64,000 nucleotides of DNA, taken from assembly GCA_963805495.1 (NCBI GenBank), contig CAWDUQ010000001.1, positions 1,310,602 through 1,374,601 of the forward strand, given 5' to 3'. The position numbers were made by a program, and so were the translations under genes. This stretch comes from DAHUXD01 sp963805495. Lineage in GTDB: Bacteria; Acidobacteriota; Thermoanaerobaculia; UBA5066; Gp7-AA6. The notes beneath the pieces were generated by a model. That model was not told where the DNA came from, did no database searches, and saw only the letters and a list, made by a program, of their open reading frames with translations. Below, in pieces: positions 27,347-36,906 of this stretch; the stretch's first letter is position 1, and each line of letters opens with the position of its first letter.

Positions 27347-27676
27347 ATGCCGATGCGGAAGATCGCGGGCGGCCGGTCGACGCCGGGCGACCGGCCGCCT
27401 GTCGATGCCTACGAGGCGGTGTTCGGCGCTCTGGCGCATCCGGCGCGACGCCGGATCCTCATGACCGTGCATTTCGAGGGCGGGTCGATGACCGCGGGAA
27501 GCATCGCGGCCATCTTCACGCACGCCTGGCAGACCACGACGCGGCACATGCAGGTGCTGGAAGCCGCGGGGCTCCTCGCGCACGAAAGGCGAGGACGGAC
27601 CCGCGTCTATCGCATCGACCGAAAGCGCCTCGAGCTGGTGAGGGACTGGCTCGCCTGGTTCTCCCGTAAACCCTGA
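27347..27676 (+). CDS. ArsR/SmtB-family HTH regulator
   Basis: 109 residues. The winged-helix core reads YEAVFGALAHPARRRIL, then SIAAIFTHAWQTTTRHMQVLEAAGLL and RRGRTRVYRIDRKRLE, the pattern of SdpR-like ArsR members that control neighbouring small enzymes. No metal-binding cysteines are present, so it is probably not a metal sensor. ATG 27353 in the same frame is an alternative start that fits the promoter better. It is followed 22 bp later by a VOC-family gene and then a DUF1569 gene, a common association. Confidence 0.88.
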   Translation: MPMRKIAGGRSTPGDRPPVDAYEAVFGALAHPARRRILMTVHFEGGSMTAGSIAAIFTHAWQTTTRHMQVLEAAGLLAHERRGRTRVYRIDRKRLELVRDWLAWFSRKP

Positions 27677-27698
27677 GGAGGAACAAAGGAGGAATCGC

Positions 27699-28184
27699 AT
27701 GACGGTGAAGCAGAAGCCCGGGGCATCGAAACCGGGCAAGGTCTCGAAAAAGCGTCCGAAGACGAAACCCGCCGCCGGGCCGGGGTCGCGCGGGGACGTC
27801 CCGCAGTTCTTCCGGCTCAACGTCGAGGTCGGTGAGCTCGATGCGGCCGTGGCGTTCTACGGGCGGCTCCTGGGCCTGCCGGGACGGAGGCAGGCCGGCT
27901 CCCGCTGCTACTTTCGGTGCGGTCCGGTCACCCTCGTGGTGCTCGACGTCTCTTCGGCGGGGCGTCCTCATCCGGCCGCGAAGGCGCTCTATTTCACCGT
28001 CCGCGACCTGGACGTCGTGTTCGACCGGGCGAAGGCCCTCGGCTGCCTTTCCCGCGAAAGCGTTCACGACGCGCCGGGCGGCGGTATCGTCGTTCGTCCG
28101 TGGGGCGAGCGCTCGTTCTACGCCGAGGACCCGTGGAAGAATCCGCTCTGTTTCGTGGAGGAGGGGACGGTCTACTCGGGGTAG
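27699..28184 (+). CDS. VOC-superfamily (glyoxalase/bleomycin-resistance fold) protein
   Basis: 161 residues. After a basic 32-residue tail, the VOC fold begins at FFRLNVEVGELDAAVAFYGRLLGLPG and ends with WGERSFYAEDPWKNPLCFVEEG, which contains the usual metal-ligand Glu position. Substrate is unknown. A strong GGAGGAATC ribosome site precedes ATG 27699. It is co-directional with the ArsR gene upstream and the DUF1569 gene downstream. Confidence 0.88.
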   Translation: MTVKQKPGASKPGKVSKKRPKTKPAAGPGSRGDVPQFFRLNVEVGELDAAVAFYGRLLGLPGRRQAGSRCYFRCGPVTLVVLDVSSAGRPHPAAKALYFTVRDLDVVFDRAKALGCLSRESVHDAPGGGIVVRPWGERSFYAEDPWKNPLCFVEEGTVYSG

Positions 28185-28221
28185 CTGGCGGATCGTAAAC
28201 TCTCGCGACCTGGAGGTGAAG

Positions 28222-28671
28222 GTGAAGAGCCTTTTCGACCCGGACGCCCGGAAATCCATTCTCGGACGGCTGTCGTCCCTGCGGGCCGACGCCTCTCGCC
28301 AGTGGGGAAAGATGGACGCGGCGCAGATGCTCGCTCACTGCTCGGCCGCACTCGCGGTGGGGACCGGAGACACTCCGCGCAAGCAGTCGCTGATCGGGAG
28401 AATCCTCGCGCCCTTCTTTCGCTCCTCGCTGCTCGGCGAAAAGCCGTTCGGCCGCGGATCGCCGACGGACCCGACCTTCGTCATCACCGATCCCCGCGAC
28501 TTCGATCGCGAGAAGGCGCGACTCCTCGATCTCGTCGCCCGATTCTGCGAGGGCGGGGCGGCCGCGGCGGGCCGACAGACCCATTCCTTCCTGGGACGGC
28601 TCTCGGGCAAGGAGTGGGGAACCTTGATGCACAAGCACCTCGATCACCATCTGAGCCAGTTCGGCGGCTGA
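28222..28671 (+). CDS. DUF1569 (DinB-like) protein
   Basis: 149 residues from GTG 28222, with GGAG seven bases upstream. Signatures are RQWGKMDAAQMLAHCSAAL, near the start, and GRQTHSFLGRLSGKEWG with KHLDHHLSQFG at the end. The conserved histidines are placed as in the DinB/YfiT four-helix metal-binding fold. Function unknown. It follows the VOC gene by 37 bp. Confidence 0.85.
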   Translation: MKSLFDPDARKSILGRLSSLRADASRQWGKMDAAQMLAHCSAALAVGTGDTPRKQSLIGRILAPFFRSSLLGEKPFGRGSPTDPTFVITDPRDFDREKARLLDLVARFCEGGAAAAGRQTHSFLGRLSGKEWGTLMHKHLDHHLSQFGG

Positions 28672-28683
28672 GGCGGGCCAGGT

Positions 28684-28872
28684 CTAGCGTGAGCTGTCCG
28701 CAGGCCGCGACGCCGTCCGTGCGGGTTCGCCCCCGGAGCTCTCGTTCGGCTGACCCGATGGCCAGAGGGCATGGATCGCACACTCGAAGCTGTCGAAGAG
28801 ATGGCTCTGTCCACCCATCACGATCTCGAAGATTTCCGCGTGGGCGTTCTGGCAGACCTCACAAGCCGGCAT
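28684..28872 (-). CDS. Small cysteine-containing protein, probably zinc-binding
   Basis: 62 residues starting PACEVCQNAHAEIFEIV, followed by HLFDSFECAIHALWPSG. The CxxC plus FDSFECAIHAL signature belongs to a family of small proteins sometimes labelled prokaryotic metallothionein-like (recalled). Relatives usually end in a second Cys/His cluster. Here the tail is a Ser/Pro/Arg-rich sequence without cysteine, so it may be C-terminally shortened. GGGAGG lies before ATG 28872. Convergent with the DUF1569 gene. Confidence 0.68.
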   Translation of the reverse strand: MPACEVCQNAHAEIFEIVMGGQSHLFDSFECAIHALWPSGQPNESSGGEPARTASRPADSSR

Positions 28873-29146
28873 CGGGACCTCCCTCAGCGAGCGCGTCGAA
28901 CGGGCCAGGGCAGGCAGGCCCACCCTCTCTCAGTCGGGTCAGGGCCCGTGCAAGACTCGCGCCGTCGGTCCCGGTCCGCGGTCGGGCCGCCTTCCGGGCG
29001 GCTTTCGGTTCGATCTTCTGCGGCATCGCTCCTCGTTGCGATTCTGCCCCGACCGAGGCACGGATGCGATGCTCTGTCCAGGGTGCGCGTTGCCGGGGAC
29101 CGGCGAGCCCGGCCGGCGGCTCCGGCTTCGGCGCCCCGCGCGTCCG

Positions 29147-30901
29147 TCACGCGAGGGGCGTCGACGGCTCCTCGCCGGCCAGCCGGCGCAGCAAGAGGTA
29201 GGTTTCGGGAGTCGCCATCGCGATGATCTGGTCCCCGGCGGACAGCAGTGTCGCGCCGCTCGGGACGGTCATGTCGCTGCCATGAAGAATGGCGACTGCG
29301 ATGGTGCCCTGAAGGGGGCCGAAGGTCTCGGCGACGGTTTTTCCGCCGAGTGCCGATTCCTCGGCCACCCGGACGGCGACGAGCATCCCGGCCTTTTCGG
29401 TGACCGGGATGGAGTGCCCGAATTTCAGGAGGCTGACGAGCCTCGGCAGCGTCAGCTCGGTGGTGTCGAGGTTGCCACCGTCGATCATCTCGAGCGCCCG
29501 CCGGACGAAGACCCCCCGATGGGCCGGCGAGTCCTCGCGGGTCGGCACCTGCGCCTCGTAGAGCGTCGGATAGCGGCGGCCCTGGGTCAGCGACCGCTGC
29601 ACGATGAAGGAGGAGATGTTGGCCAGCATGGCGGGAACGATGAGGCCATAGCCCCCCGTCATCTCGGCGACCATGATCAGGGTGGAGATCGGCGTGCGCG
29701 CGGCCCCCGCGAACACGGAGGCCATCCCGACGACGACGAAGGCCGACGGGACGACCCCGAGGTCCGGGAAGAACGTGGCCAGCGTGAGCCCGATGATTCC
29801 TCCCAGGAGCGCTCCCATCGTCACGGTGGGAGCGAAGACGCCGCCCGATCCTCCCGAACCGATCGTCAGACCCATGGCGGGCGCCTTGAGCAGGAGCACG
29901 ATGGCGAGCATCGCGATCGACAGCTTTCCTCCGATGGCCAACTCGACCCAGCCGTACCCGCTCCCCAGGACTTCGGGAACGGCCAGCCCGATCAGGCCGA
30001 CGAGCGCGCCGCCGATGGCGGGCTTGAAGTGGCGGGGGATGGGGATGCTCCGGAACACGTCCCGAATCCCGTAGAAAACCGCCGGCAGGACGGCCCCGAG
30101 CGCTCCCGACAGGACTCCCAGGACGCCGAAGCCGATGAGCGCGGCGGGCTCGTGGAAGGTCATCCCCGGAGGAATGGCGAAGATGGGCGACCAGCCCACG
30201 AAGAAGCCGTGGATGGCATAGGCGGTCACCGCGGAGATGACCGTGTAGATCAGAGCCTCGGACTCGAAGACCATCCCGGAATAGAGAATTTCCACCGCGA
30301 AAATCGCCATCCCGAGCGGGGCGCGGAAGACCGCGGCGAGGCCCGCCGCCATCGAAGCGAGAAGCACGATCCGGCGTTCCTGTCCCCGCAGGCCCAGGAA
30401 CCCCGAGAGGATCGCGCCCAGGCCGACCGAGATCTGCGCCGTCGGGCCTTCGCGCCCGGCCACGCCTCCCGAGCCTATGGTCAGAGCGGAGGCCACTCCC
30501 TTGATGAAGGGGATCCGGGGGCGAACGTCGGCCCCCTTCTGGTGGTACGTCTCGACGGCGGCGTCGGTGCCGTGCCCCTCCGCCTCGGGCGCGAGGCTGT
30601 AAACGAGGACCCCGGACAGCAGTCCACCGAGAGTGGTCGAGACCGGGATCCACCAGTGGACCGTCCACGCATGGGCGTAGGCGCTGGCGTAGGTGATTCC
30701 GGGCAGCGGAGGCACGTAGTCGCCGATCCGCTCGAGCATCAGCCGCTGGGCGAAGTTGACCGCGGCGTCGAACACCAGCGCGGCCAGCGCGCCGAGGAGC
30801 CCGATGATGAAGCAGTAGAAGACGAGACGATACGTCGGAGGGAAGAGCGGGCGCGAGGCCTTGCCTTCGATCGCGCCGACCGTTGGGCCTGAGCTCGTCA
30901 A
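29147..30901 (-). CDS. ClC-family chloride channel/transporter with C-terminal RCK_C-type domain
   Basis: 584 residues. The ClC membrane domain (about 25-440) shows GSGGVAGREGPTAQ, with the gating-glutamate position in GREGP, and GSGGSGGVFAPTV, the GxFxP chloride-binding segment. The C-terminal about 80 residues (LLVAVRVAEESALGGKTVAE, GSDMTVPSGATLLSAGDQII) match a TrkA-C/RCK_C regulatory domain. Whether it is a channel or a Cl-/H+ antiporter cannot be settled here. Start is a TTG at 30901 with GGAG about ten bases upstream; no ATG lies before the first helix. Divergent from the APC permease gene. Confidence 0.92.
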   Translation of the reverse strand: MTSSGPTVGAIEGKASRPLFPPTYRLVFYCFIIGLLGALAALVFDAAVNFAQRLMLERIGDYVPPLPGITYASAYAHAWTVHWWIPVSTTLGGLLSGVLVYSLAPEAEGHGTDAAVETYHQKGADVRPRIPFIKGVASALTIGSGGVAGREGPTAQISVGLGAILSGFLGLRGQERRIVLLASMAAGLAAVFRAPLGMAIFAVEILYSGMVFESEALIYTVISAVTAYAIHGFFVGWSPIFAIPPGMTFHEPAALIGFGVLGVLSGALGAVLPAVFYGIRDVFRSIPIPRHFKPAIGGALVGLIGLAVPEVLGSGYGWVELAIGGKLSIAMLAIVLLLKAPAMGLTIGSGGSGGVFAPTVTMGALLGGIIGLTLATFFPDLGVVPSAFVVVGMASVFAGAARTPISTLIMVAEMTGGYGLIVPAMLANISSFIVQRSLTQGRRYPTLYEAQVPTREDSPAHRGVFVRRALEMIDGGNLDTTELTLPRLVSLLKFGHSIPVTEKAGMLVAVRVAEESALGGKTVAETFGPLQGTIAVAILHGSDMTVPSGATLLSAGDQIIAMATPETYLLLRRLAGEEPSTPLA

Positions 30902-31101
30902 CGGGCGGCGGCTCCGGCGGGCGTGGCGTGCAGGTTCATCCCGCGGGGGATCTTATTCGATCGGCCGGGCGCCGCCACCGGGCCGGCCGAATCGGCGGCC
31001 GCGACGTCGGAAGGATGCCGCCTGCCGACACCGACCTTGCCCGGCGGGCCCGGGATCGGTCAGACTTGGGTCAGCGCAACGGCGAAAGGGGAGTAAAACC
31101 G

Positions 31102-33360
31102 GTGGCGATCCAGGTGCGTCTGAGCCGCGAAATGCGGCTCGTCGACATCACGATGATCGGTGTCGGCGCCATGATCGGCGCCGGAATCTTCGTGCTGACC
31201 GGAATTGCCGCCGGCGTCGCGGGACCGGCGCTGGTGCTGGTCTTCGGGCTGAACGGATTCGTCGCGCTGCTGACGGCGATGGCCTACGCCGAGCTTGGCA
31301 GCGCCTTCCATGACGCCGGTGGCGGATACCTGTGGGTCAAGACGGCCCTGCCCGATCCCAACGGCTTCCTGTCGGGCTGGATGTCCTGGTTCGCGCATGC
31401 GGTGGCCTGCTCGCTCTACGCGCTGGGATTCGGCGCCTATTTCCTTCTGGTCCTGGAGGCGGTCGGCGCACCGAGCGTCGATCTTGGCCCGTTCTCCCTC
31501 GACAAGCTGCTCGCGGTCGGTGTCGTCATCCTCTTCTCCTGGATCAACACGCGCGGCGCGTCGGAAACGGGCAAGGCGGGCAACGTCGTCACGGTCGGCA
31601 AGATCGTCATCATCGGAGCGTTCGTCGCCGCGGGCCTGTGGGTCATGGCCCACCGGGCCGGGTGGCAGACCTCGTTCCAGCCGTTCGTTCGTAACGGTTG
31701 GGGCGGCGTGTTTGCCGCCATGGGCCTGACGTTCATAGCCTTCGAGGGCTACGAGATCATCGCGCAGACGAGCGAGGAGGTGAACGACCCGAAGCGCAAC
31801 GTTCCGCGCGCGATCTTTCTTTCGCTCCTGATCGTGGTGCCGATTTATCTGCTCGTCGCCGTCGTGTCGGTCGGCGCCGTTCAGCCGCCGGCGGGGATGG
31901 CGGTGACCGAGTACCTCGGCGCCCGGAAGGAAACGGCGCTCGTGTCGGCGGCCGAGCAGTTCTTCAAGGGCGGGGGCTTCGTAATTCTCGTCGGAGGCCT
32001 CCTTTCGACGCTGTCGGCCCTGAACGCGACCGTGTACTCGTCGTCGCGCGTGGCCTTCGCGATGGCCCGCGACGCCAATCTCCCGCAGCGACTGGGCCGC
32101 CTTCACAAGACCCGGTCGACACCCCACGTGGCGATCCTTTTTTCGGCCGTCCTCATCGTGGTGATGGCGGTCGCGCTGCCGGTCGAAGAGGTGGCGGCGG
32201 CTGCGGACCTCATGTTCCTTCTGCTCTTCGTCCAGGTCAACGCTTCGCTGATTCGACTGCGCAAGATCCGGCCCGATCTGGATCGAGGCTTCCGCGTGCC
32301 GCTGGGGCCCGTGATCCCGGCGCTGGCGATCGCGACGATGCTCTTTCTGGTGGTCTACCTGTCGCTCCATTACCCGAAGGCCCTGGTTTCCGCGGTCGCC
32401 TGGATCGTGGTCGGTGGCGTGGTCTACTACGGCTACAGCCGCAAGAAGGAAGCCGCGTTCATCGAGCGCAAGGAGTGGATGGGGCGGATCGAGCGAAAGC
32501 AGTACCGCGTGCTCATCGCCGTTTCGAGCCCGAGGACGGTGGAGTCGCTTCTGGAGGTTGGAATGGCGATCGCCCGGCGCCACGGCGGCGAGCTCGTCCT
32601 GCTCTCGGTGGCGGAGGTTCCCGAGGGCGAGACGCTCGTGTCGGGTGGCCGGCTCGTTCGAGAGCTCGAGCCGCTGCTGGAGGAGGGCGTTCGGCGCGCC
32701 ACCGACCAGGACATTCCGGCTCAATCGGTCGTGAAGATCGCCCGCCGGGTCAGTCACGCGATCGTGGAAACGGCGCTCGAGGAGTCGTGCAACTTCATCG
32801 TGATCGGCCGGCCGGAGTCGCACTCGCTGTTCGACCGGATCGTGGCGTCGCTCGTCGAGCACGTTCTCGCCGAAGCCCCCTGCCGGGTCGGTGTCGTTTT
32901 CGGGCGCGTCGAGCCGGGGTCCATCGAGCGCATCCTCGTACCCGTGACGCGGCGGCCGAACTCCCGGCTCGCCGTCGAGCTCGCGCCGGCCCTGGCCCAG
33001 GGATTCGACGCCGCCATCCAGGCGATCACCGTCGTCCCGACGGGCCTCGAACCGGCGGAGCGAGAAGACCTGCAGCGGGGAGCCCGCGAGACGCTACGGG
33101 ATGCAGGCTCCCAGGCAACGCTCGAAATCCTGCGGTGGGGTGACGTCGCCCACGGGTTGTCGCGTGCGATCCGCGCCGGCGACCTCGTCCTGCTCGGTGC
33201 GCCGAGCTCGGGCCCGGTCGCGGGCATGCTCGGAGAGACGGTCCCGGCCCTGATCGCGCGCCACGGCCGCAACCCGGTCGTCGTCGTGCGCGAGGTGGAG
33301 GCGCGGCGGGCGAGCCGCTTCGAACGGGCCTTTTTCGGAAGGAGTGAAAAGCGGTCATGA
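31102..33360 (+). CDS. APC-superfamily amino-acid permease fused to two universal-stress (UspA) domains
   Basis: 752 residues from GTG 31102 (GGGGAG about ten bases upstream). Residues 1-440 form about twelve membrane helices with the APC signature VGAMIGAGIFVLTGIAAG in helix one and FIAFEGYEIIAQTSEEV in helix six. From about 468 come two UspA-type domains: the first with YRVLIAVSSPRTVESL, the second from about 609 with ERILVPVTRRPNSRLA and a late LLGAPSSGPVAGMLGET segment resembling the nucleotide-binding G-rich loop. The architecture suggests transport regulated by nucleotide or stress state. The end overlaps the next gene by 4 bp (ATGA). Confidence 0.93.
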   Translation: MAIQVRLSREMRLVDITMIGVGAMIGAGIFVLTGIAAGVAGPALVLVFGLNGFVALLTAMAYAELGSAFHDAGGGYLWVKTALPDPNGFLSGWMSWFAHAVACSLYALGFGAYFLLVLEAVGAPSVDLGPFSLDKLLAVGVVILFSWINTRGASETGKAGNVVTVGKIVIIGAFVAAGLWVMAHRAGWQTSFQPFVRNGWGGVFAAMGLTFIAFEGYEIIAQTSEEVNDPKRNVPRAIFLSLLIVVPIYLLVAVVSVGAVQPPAGMAVTEYLGARKETALVSAAEQFFKGGGFVILVGGLLSTLSALNATVYSSSRVAFAMARDANLPQRLGRLHKTRSTPHVAILFSAVLIVVMAVALPVEEVAAAADLMFLLLFVQVNASLIRLRKIRPDLDRGFRVPLGPVIPALAIATMLFLVVYLSLHYPKALVSAVAWIVVGGVVYYGYSRKKEAAFIERKEWMGRIERKQYRVLIAVSSPRTVESLLEVGMAIARRHGGELVLLSVAEVPEGETLVSGGRLVRELEPLLEEGVRRATDQDIPAQSVVKIARRVSHAIVETALEESCNFIVIGRPESHSLFDRIVASLVEHVLAEAPCRVGVVFGRVEPGSIERILVPVTRRPNSRLAVELAPALAQGFDAAIQAITVVPTGLEPAEREDLQRGARETLRDAGSQATLEILRWGDVAHGLSRAIRAGDLVLLGAPSSGPVAGMLGETVPALIARHGRNPVVVVREVEARRASRFERAFFGRSEKRS

Positions 33361-34049
33361 GCAACGCGGGACAACCGACCATGGAGATCGGCGGATTCGC
33401 GGATCGGGTCGTCGCCTACATGCCGACGCTGCTCGCCGGCCTGCTGGTTCTTTGCGCCGGTGTGTTTCTCGGCTGGGTGGTCAAACGCGCCGTCGTCCGG
33501 GTGCTCATCTGGCTGCGGCTCGACCGCCTGGGGGGGAGGGTCGGCTGGCGCGTCGCGCTCGGACGCGGCGACACGCGCGCGGCGCTGTACAACCTGGCCG
33601 GGGCCGCGGCCATGGCCGTCGTCGTGCTGCTCTTCCTCGACAACGCACTCGATATCTGGGGGCTCAGCGTTCTGTCCCGCATGGCCGACCGCGTGGTGCT
33701 CGCCCTACCCGACGTGGGCCTCGCCCTGCTGGTGGTGATCGCGGGCGTGCTCGTCGCGCGCCTGGCGGGAGAACGCGTCGAGGACCTCTTCGAGATGGAA
33801 GAATTCGCCCACGCGCGTCTGGCGGGCTGGACGTGCCGCAGCCTGCTGCTGGTGCTCACCGGCGCTCTCGCGCTCTGGCAGATCGGATTCGCCCGGCAGA
33901 TCGTGCTCGCCGCATTCCTGATCCTCTTCGGCGCGATGGGCGTCGCGTTCGCGCTCGCGGTGGGGCTCGGATCCGCGCGCGCGGTCGGGGCGGGATGGGA
34001 GTCGCTTCTCGAACGACGTCGAAAGGCGGGTCGGGACACCGAGTCCTGA
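33357..34049 (+). CDS. Membrane protein with MscS-type TM-helix repeats (no MscS beta-domain)
   Basis: 230 residues, four to five long helices. YMPTLLAGLLVLCAGVFLGW, with the following charged RLDRLGG segment, recurs in a similar form later (ALPDVGLALLVVIAGVLVAR), which is the conserved TM-helix pattern (PF05552-like) found in CmpX-type MscS relatives. The pore-lining helix and beta-domain of true MscS are missing. Translationally coupled to the APC-Usp gene and followed by a bona fide MscS gene. Confidence 0.78.
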   Translation: MSNAGQPTMEIGGFADRVVAYMPTLLAGLLVLCAGVFLGWVVKRAVVRVLIWLRLDRLGGRVGWRVALGRGDTRAALYNLAGAAAMAVVVLLFLDNALDIWGLSVLSRMADRVVLALPDVGLALLVVIAGVLVARLAGERVEDLFEMEEFAHARLAGWTCRSLLLVLTGALALWQIGFARQIVLAAFLILFGAMGVAFALAVGLGSARAVGAGWESLLERRRKAGRDTES

Positions 34050-34066
34050 CGTGTGACGATCCGATC

Positions 34067-34106
34067 CGGGACCCTCGCGAAGGTCCCGAAGGGGCCTTCT
34101 TCCTTT
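34067..34106 (+). terminator. Putative intrinsic terminator
   Basis: CGGGACC (34067-34073) pairs with GGTCCCG (34082-34088) and is followed by a GAAGG/CCTTC mini-hairpin and the pyrimidine run TTCCTTT. It lies 18 bp after the preceding stop and before the separate MscS gene. Confidence 0.45.
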
Positions 34107-34169
34107 GCGGGCTTCCGGGCGTGAATCCGGGCCGACCGGCGCGGCCGTTTCTGGACATAGACTCGGGCC

Positions 34170-35048
34170 ATGGACGCGATCCTCGATCATCGGCTCTTCC
34201 GGATGGGCGGCACGCCGGTCACCGTGGAGTCCATCCTCACGGGGCTGGCGATCCTGGCCGCCTCCTGGATCCTGGCGCGGGTCGTGCGGTGGTTCATCGT
34301 GCACCGAATGCCCGCCCGCACCGCGGTCGCGCTCGGCACGCGATACGCGATCGGCCGGATTCTGGGCTACCTCATCCTGTTCCTTGGATTCACCGTCGCC
34401 CTGCAGTCGCTCGGGATCAACCTGGCGGCGCTGGCGGTCTTCGGCGGAGCGCTCGGCCTCGGGCTCGGTATCGGTCTCCAGGACGTCGCGAAGAACTTCA
34501 TTTCCGGCCTCATCATTCTCTTCGAGCGGCCCGTCCAGGTGGGCGATCGGATCGAGATGGGCGACGTCACCGGGGATGTCGTCGAGGTGCGGGCGCGCGC
34601 GACTGTGGTTCGAACCAACGACGACGTGCACCTGATCGTCCCGAATTCGCGGTTCATCTCCGACACGGTGACGAACCGGAGCTTTGGCCACCGCCGGGTC
34701 CGTTACCGGATCCCCGTCTCGGTCGCCTATGGCACCGACCCGCGGGCGGTCCAGGCAGCAATGCTCGAGGCTGCCGGCGGGAGCCCGAGCGTGCTGAAGG
34801 AACCGCCGCCGCTCGTCTGGTTCCGCCAGTTCGGCGAGTCGTCTCTCGACTTCGACCTGCTCTGCTGGACGAGCACCATGTTGAGCAAGCCCGGAGCGTT
34901 CCGGAGCGAGTTGAACTACCTCGTTCACGATGCCCTGAAGAAGCACGACATCCAGGTTCCCTTCCCCCAGCGGGACATTCACATCCGGTCGGCTCCCGGC
35001 CTCGAGGCCCTTCGCGAATCGGATCCGACCGTGGAAGAGACGAAGTGA
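34170..35048 (+). CDS. MscS-family mechanosensitive ion channel
   Basis: 292 residues, close to the size of E. coli MscS. Three N-terminal helices lead into the glycine/alanine-rich pore helix ALAVFGGALGLGLGIGLQD, then the beta-domain begins with NFISGLIILFERPVQVGDRI, a near-perfect MscS signature. The C-terminal domain ends in IQVPFPQRDIHIRS. It releases osmolytes under hypo-osmotic stress in known family members. Stop lies 79 bp before the SLC13 gene. Confidence 0.95.
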   Translation: MDAILDHRLFRMGGTPVTVESILTGLAILAASWILARVVRWFIVHRMPARTAVALGTRYAIGRILGYLILFLGFTVALQSLGINLAALAVFGGALGLGLGIGLQDVAKNFISGLIILFERPVQVGDRIEMGDVTGDVVEVRARATVVRTNDDVHLIVPNSRFISDTVTNRSFGHRRVRYRIPVSVAYGTDPRAVQAAMLEAAGGSPSVLKEPPPLVWFRQFGESSLDFDLLCWTSTMLSKPGAFRSELNYLVHDALKKHDIQVPFPQRDIHIRSAPGLEALRESDPTVEETK

Positions 35049-35127
35049 TTCTCGACCGTCGGCCCTCGCGCCGGCGGCCCGCGGCGTCGAGCGAGCTGTC
35101 TCGACCGTCCTGACGGCCGGATCGACG

Positions 35128-36906
35128 ATGACTTTCCCGATGCTCCTTTCGTTCGCTCTGCTGGTCGGAGCGATGGTCCTCTTCGCGCTCGAAATCTATC
35201 CGGTTGACTTCGTCGCCCTCGCGATCCTCGCCTCGCTCCTGGTCCTGGCGCCCGTCCTCGGGCTGACTCCCCAGGAGGTCATCTCCGGATTCAGCAACCC
35301 GGCCGCGATCACGGTTCTCGCGATGTTCGTCCTGTCCGGCGCCGTGCAGCGAACCGGTGTGATCCAGCGTTTCTCGCGGCGGATGTCGACCCTGGCCGGG
35401 AAGGGAGAGGTCCGGCAGCTTCTGGCCGTGATGCTGGTTGCGGCACCCCTGTCGATGGTGATCAACAACACGGCCGTCGTGGCGCTGTTGATGCCCATGG
35501 TCATCACGCTGGCGAACGAGAAGGGCGTCTCGGCGTCGAAGCTCCTGCTCCCGCTGTCGTACGTCGCCCAGATGGCCGGTGTCGTGACCCTCATCGGCAC
35601 CTCGACCAACATCCTGGGCAATGCCCTGGCGGAGGAGAACGGCATCGGCGGGTTCGGCATGTTCGAGTTCTCGAAGATCGGACTCGCGGTCCTGGCGACG
35701 GGCACTCTCTACCTGGTGCTCGTCGGCCGGCATCTGATTCCGGCCCGGCGGCCCCCGGGAGAAAAAATGGACCAGAGGATCATCGAGGGCTACGTCTCCG
35801 AGGTCGTCGTTCTCGAGTCGTCCCGGTTCGTGGGTAAGAGCCTCCGCGAGGCCGGCCTCGGCGAGGCGACCGGGGTGCGCGTGCTCGAGATCCTTCACCA
35901 GGGCCGGCGGCTCGCCCCGGACTCCTGGCGCAGGCTCGTCGCCGGCGACATCCTGGTGGTCGCGGCCGCGCGCGAGGCGCTGCTCCGTCTGCGGGAGACC
36001 GCCGGGCTCGCCCTCGAGGCCGACGCTCACTGGGAGGAGAACGCGGAGGGAGGAGAGGCCACCGTCCTCGAGGTCGTTCTCGGCCCCAACTCCGATCTGG
36101 TGGGAGCGACGCTCCGGGAGGCCGAGTTCTACCAGCGATTCGGCTGCGCGGTCCTCGCCATTCGTCAGCATGGCCAGCTCCTGCGAGAAAGGCTCGCGAC
36201 CGTCCGGCTGCTCTTCGGGGACACCCTGCTCCTGCGCGTGCCCCGTGACCTTCTGAAACGGATCCGGCGCGTGCCCGGCTTCATCGTCACCGGTGCGGTC
36301 GAGGGGACGGGATACCGTCCCCACAAGACCGCGATCGCGCTCGGCATCGTCCTGGCGGTCGTCGCCGTCGCCGCGCTCGGCGTGCCCATCCTCGTCACGG
36401 CCGTGGCCGGGGCCGCACTCATGGTGCTGACCGGCTGCCTTCGCATGGACGAGGTCCACGAAGCCATCCGGTGGGACGTCATCTTCGTGCTGGCCGGCGT
36501 GATTCCGCTGGGCCTCGCCCTTGAGCGGACGGGGGGCGCGCAGCTGCTGGCGGGACTCGTGACCCGTCTCGGGCCGTTTCTTCCGGGCGTGCTCGTGCTG
36601 GCGCTCATCTACGCGGCGACGATGCTCCTGACCGAGGTCGTTTCCAACAACGCCGCGGTCGTCGTGATGGTGCCCGTCGGCATCGGGACCGCCCGCGCGC
36701 TGGGCCTCGATCCGAGGGCATTCGTGCTGGCGATCATGTTCGCCGCCTCCACGAGCTTCTCGACCCCGGTCGGCTACCAGACCAACGCCCTGGTCTACGG
36801 CCCGGGCGGGTACCGGTTCACCGACTACGTGCGCGTGGGCGGACCGCTCAATCTCCTGCTCGCGATCCTGACGCCGCTCTTCATCGCCCTCTGGTGGGGG
36901 TTGTAG
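35128..36906 (+). CDS. SLC13/DASS-type permease with two internal RCK_C domains
   Basis: 592 residues. Two membrane halves (about 1-205 and 398-592) carry the paired family motifs: NNTAVVALLMP with GTSTNILGNAL in the first, and VSNNAAVVVMVP with STPVGYQTNALVYG in the second. Between them are two TrkA-C/RCK_C domains (about 222-300 and 310-385; VVLESSRFVGKSLREAGL and VVLGPNSDLVGATLREAEF). Relatives transport sulfate, dicarboxylates or other anions. Substrate cannot be read from sequence. The 3' end overlaps the convergent MscK-like gene by 26 bp. Confidence 0.93.
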   Translation: MTFPMLLSFALLVGAMVLFALEIYPVDFVALAILASLLVLAPVLGLTPQEVISGFSNPAAITVLAMFVLSGAVQRTGVIQRFSRRMSTLAGKGEVRQLLAVMLVAAPLSMVINNTAVVALLMPMVITLANEKGVSASKLLLPLSYVAQMAGVVTLIGTSTNILGNALAEENGIGGFGMFEFSKIGLAVLATGTLYLVLVGRHLIPARRPPGEKMDQRIIEGYVSEVVVLESSRFVGKSLREAGLGEATGVRVLEILHQGRRLAPDSWRRLVAGDILVVAAAREALLRLRETAGLALEADAHWEENAEGGEATVLEVVLGPNSDLVGATLREAEFYQRFGCAVLAIRQHGQLLRERLATVRLLFGDTLLLRVPRDLLKRIRRVPGFIVTGAVEGTGYRPHKTAIALGIVLAVVAVAALGVPILVTAVAGAALMVLTGCLRMDEVHEAIRWDVIFVLAGVIPLGLALERTGGAQLLAGLVTRLGPFLPGVLVLALIYAATMLLTEVVSNNAAVVVMVPVGIGTARALGLDPRAFVLAIMFAASTSFSTPVGYQTNALVYGPGGYRFTDYVRVGGPLNLLLAILTPLFIALWWGL

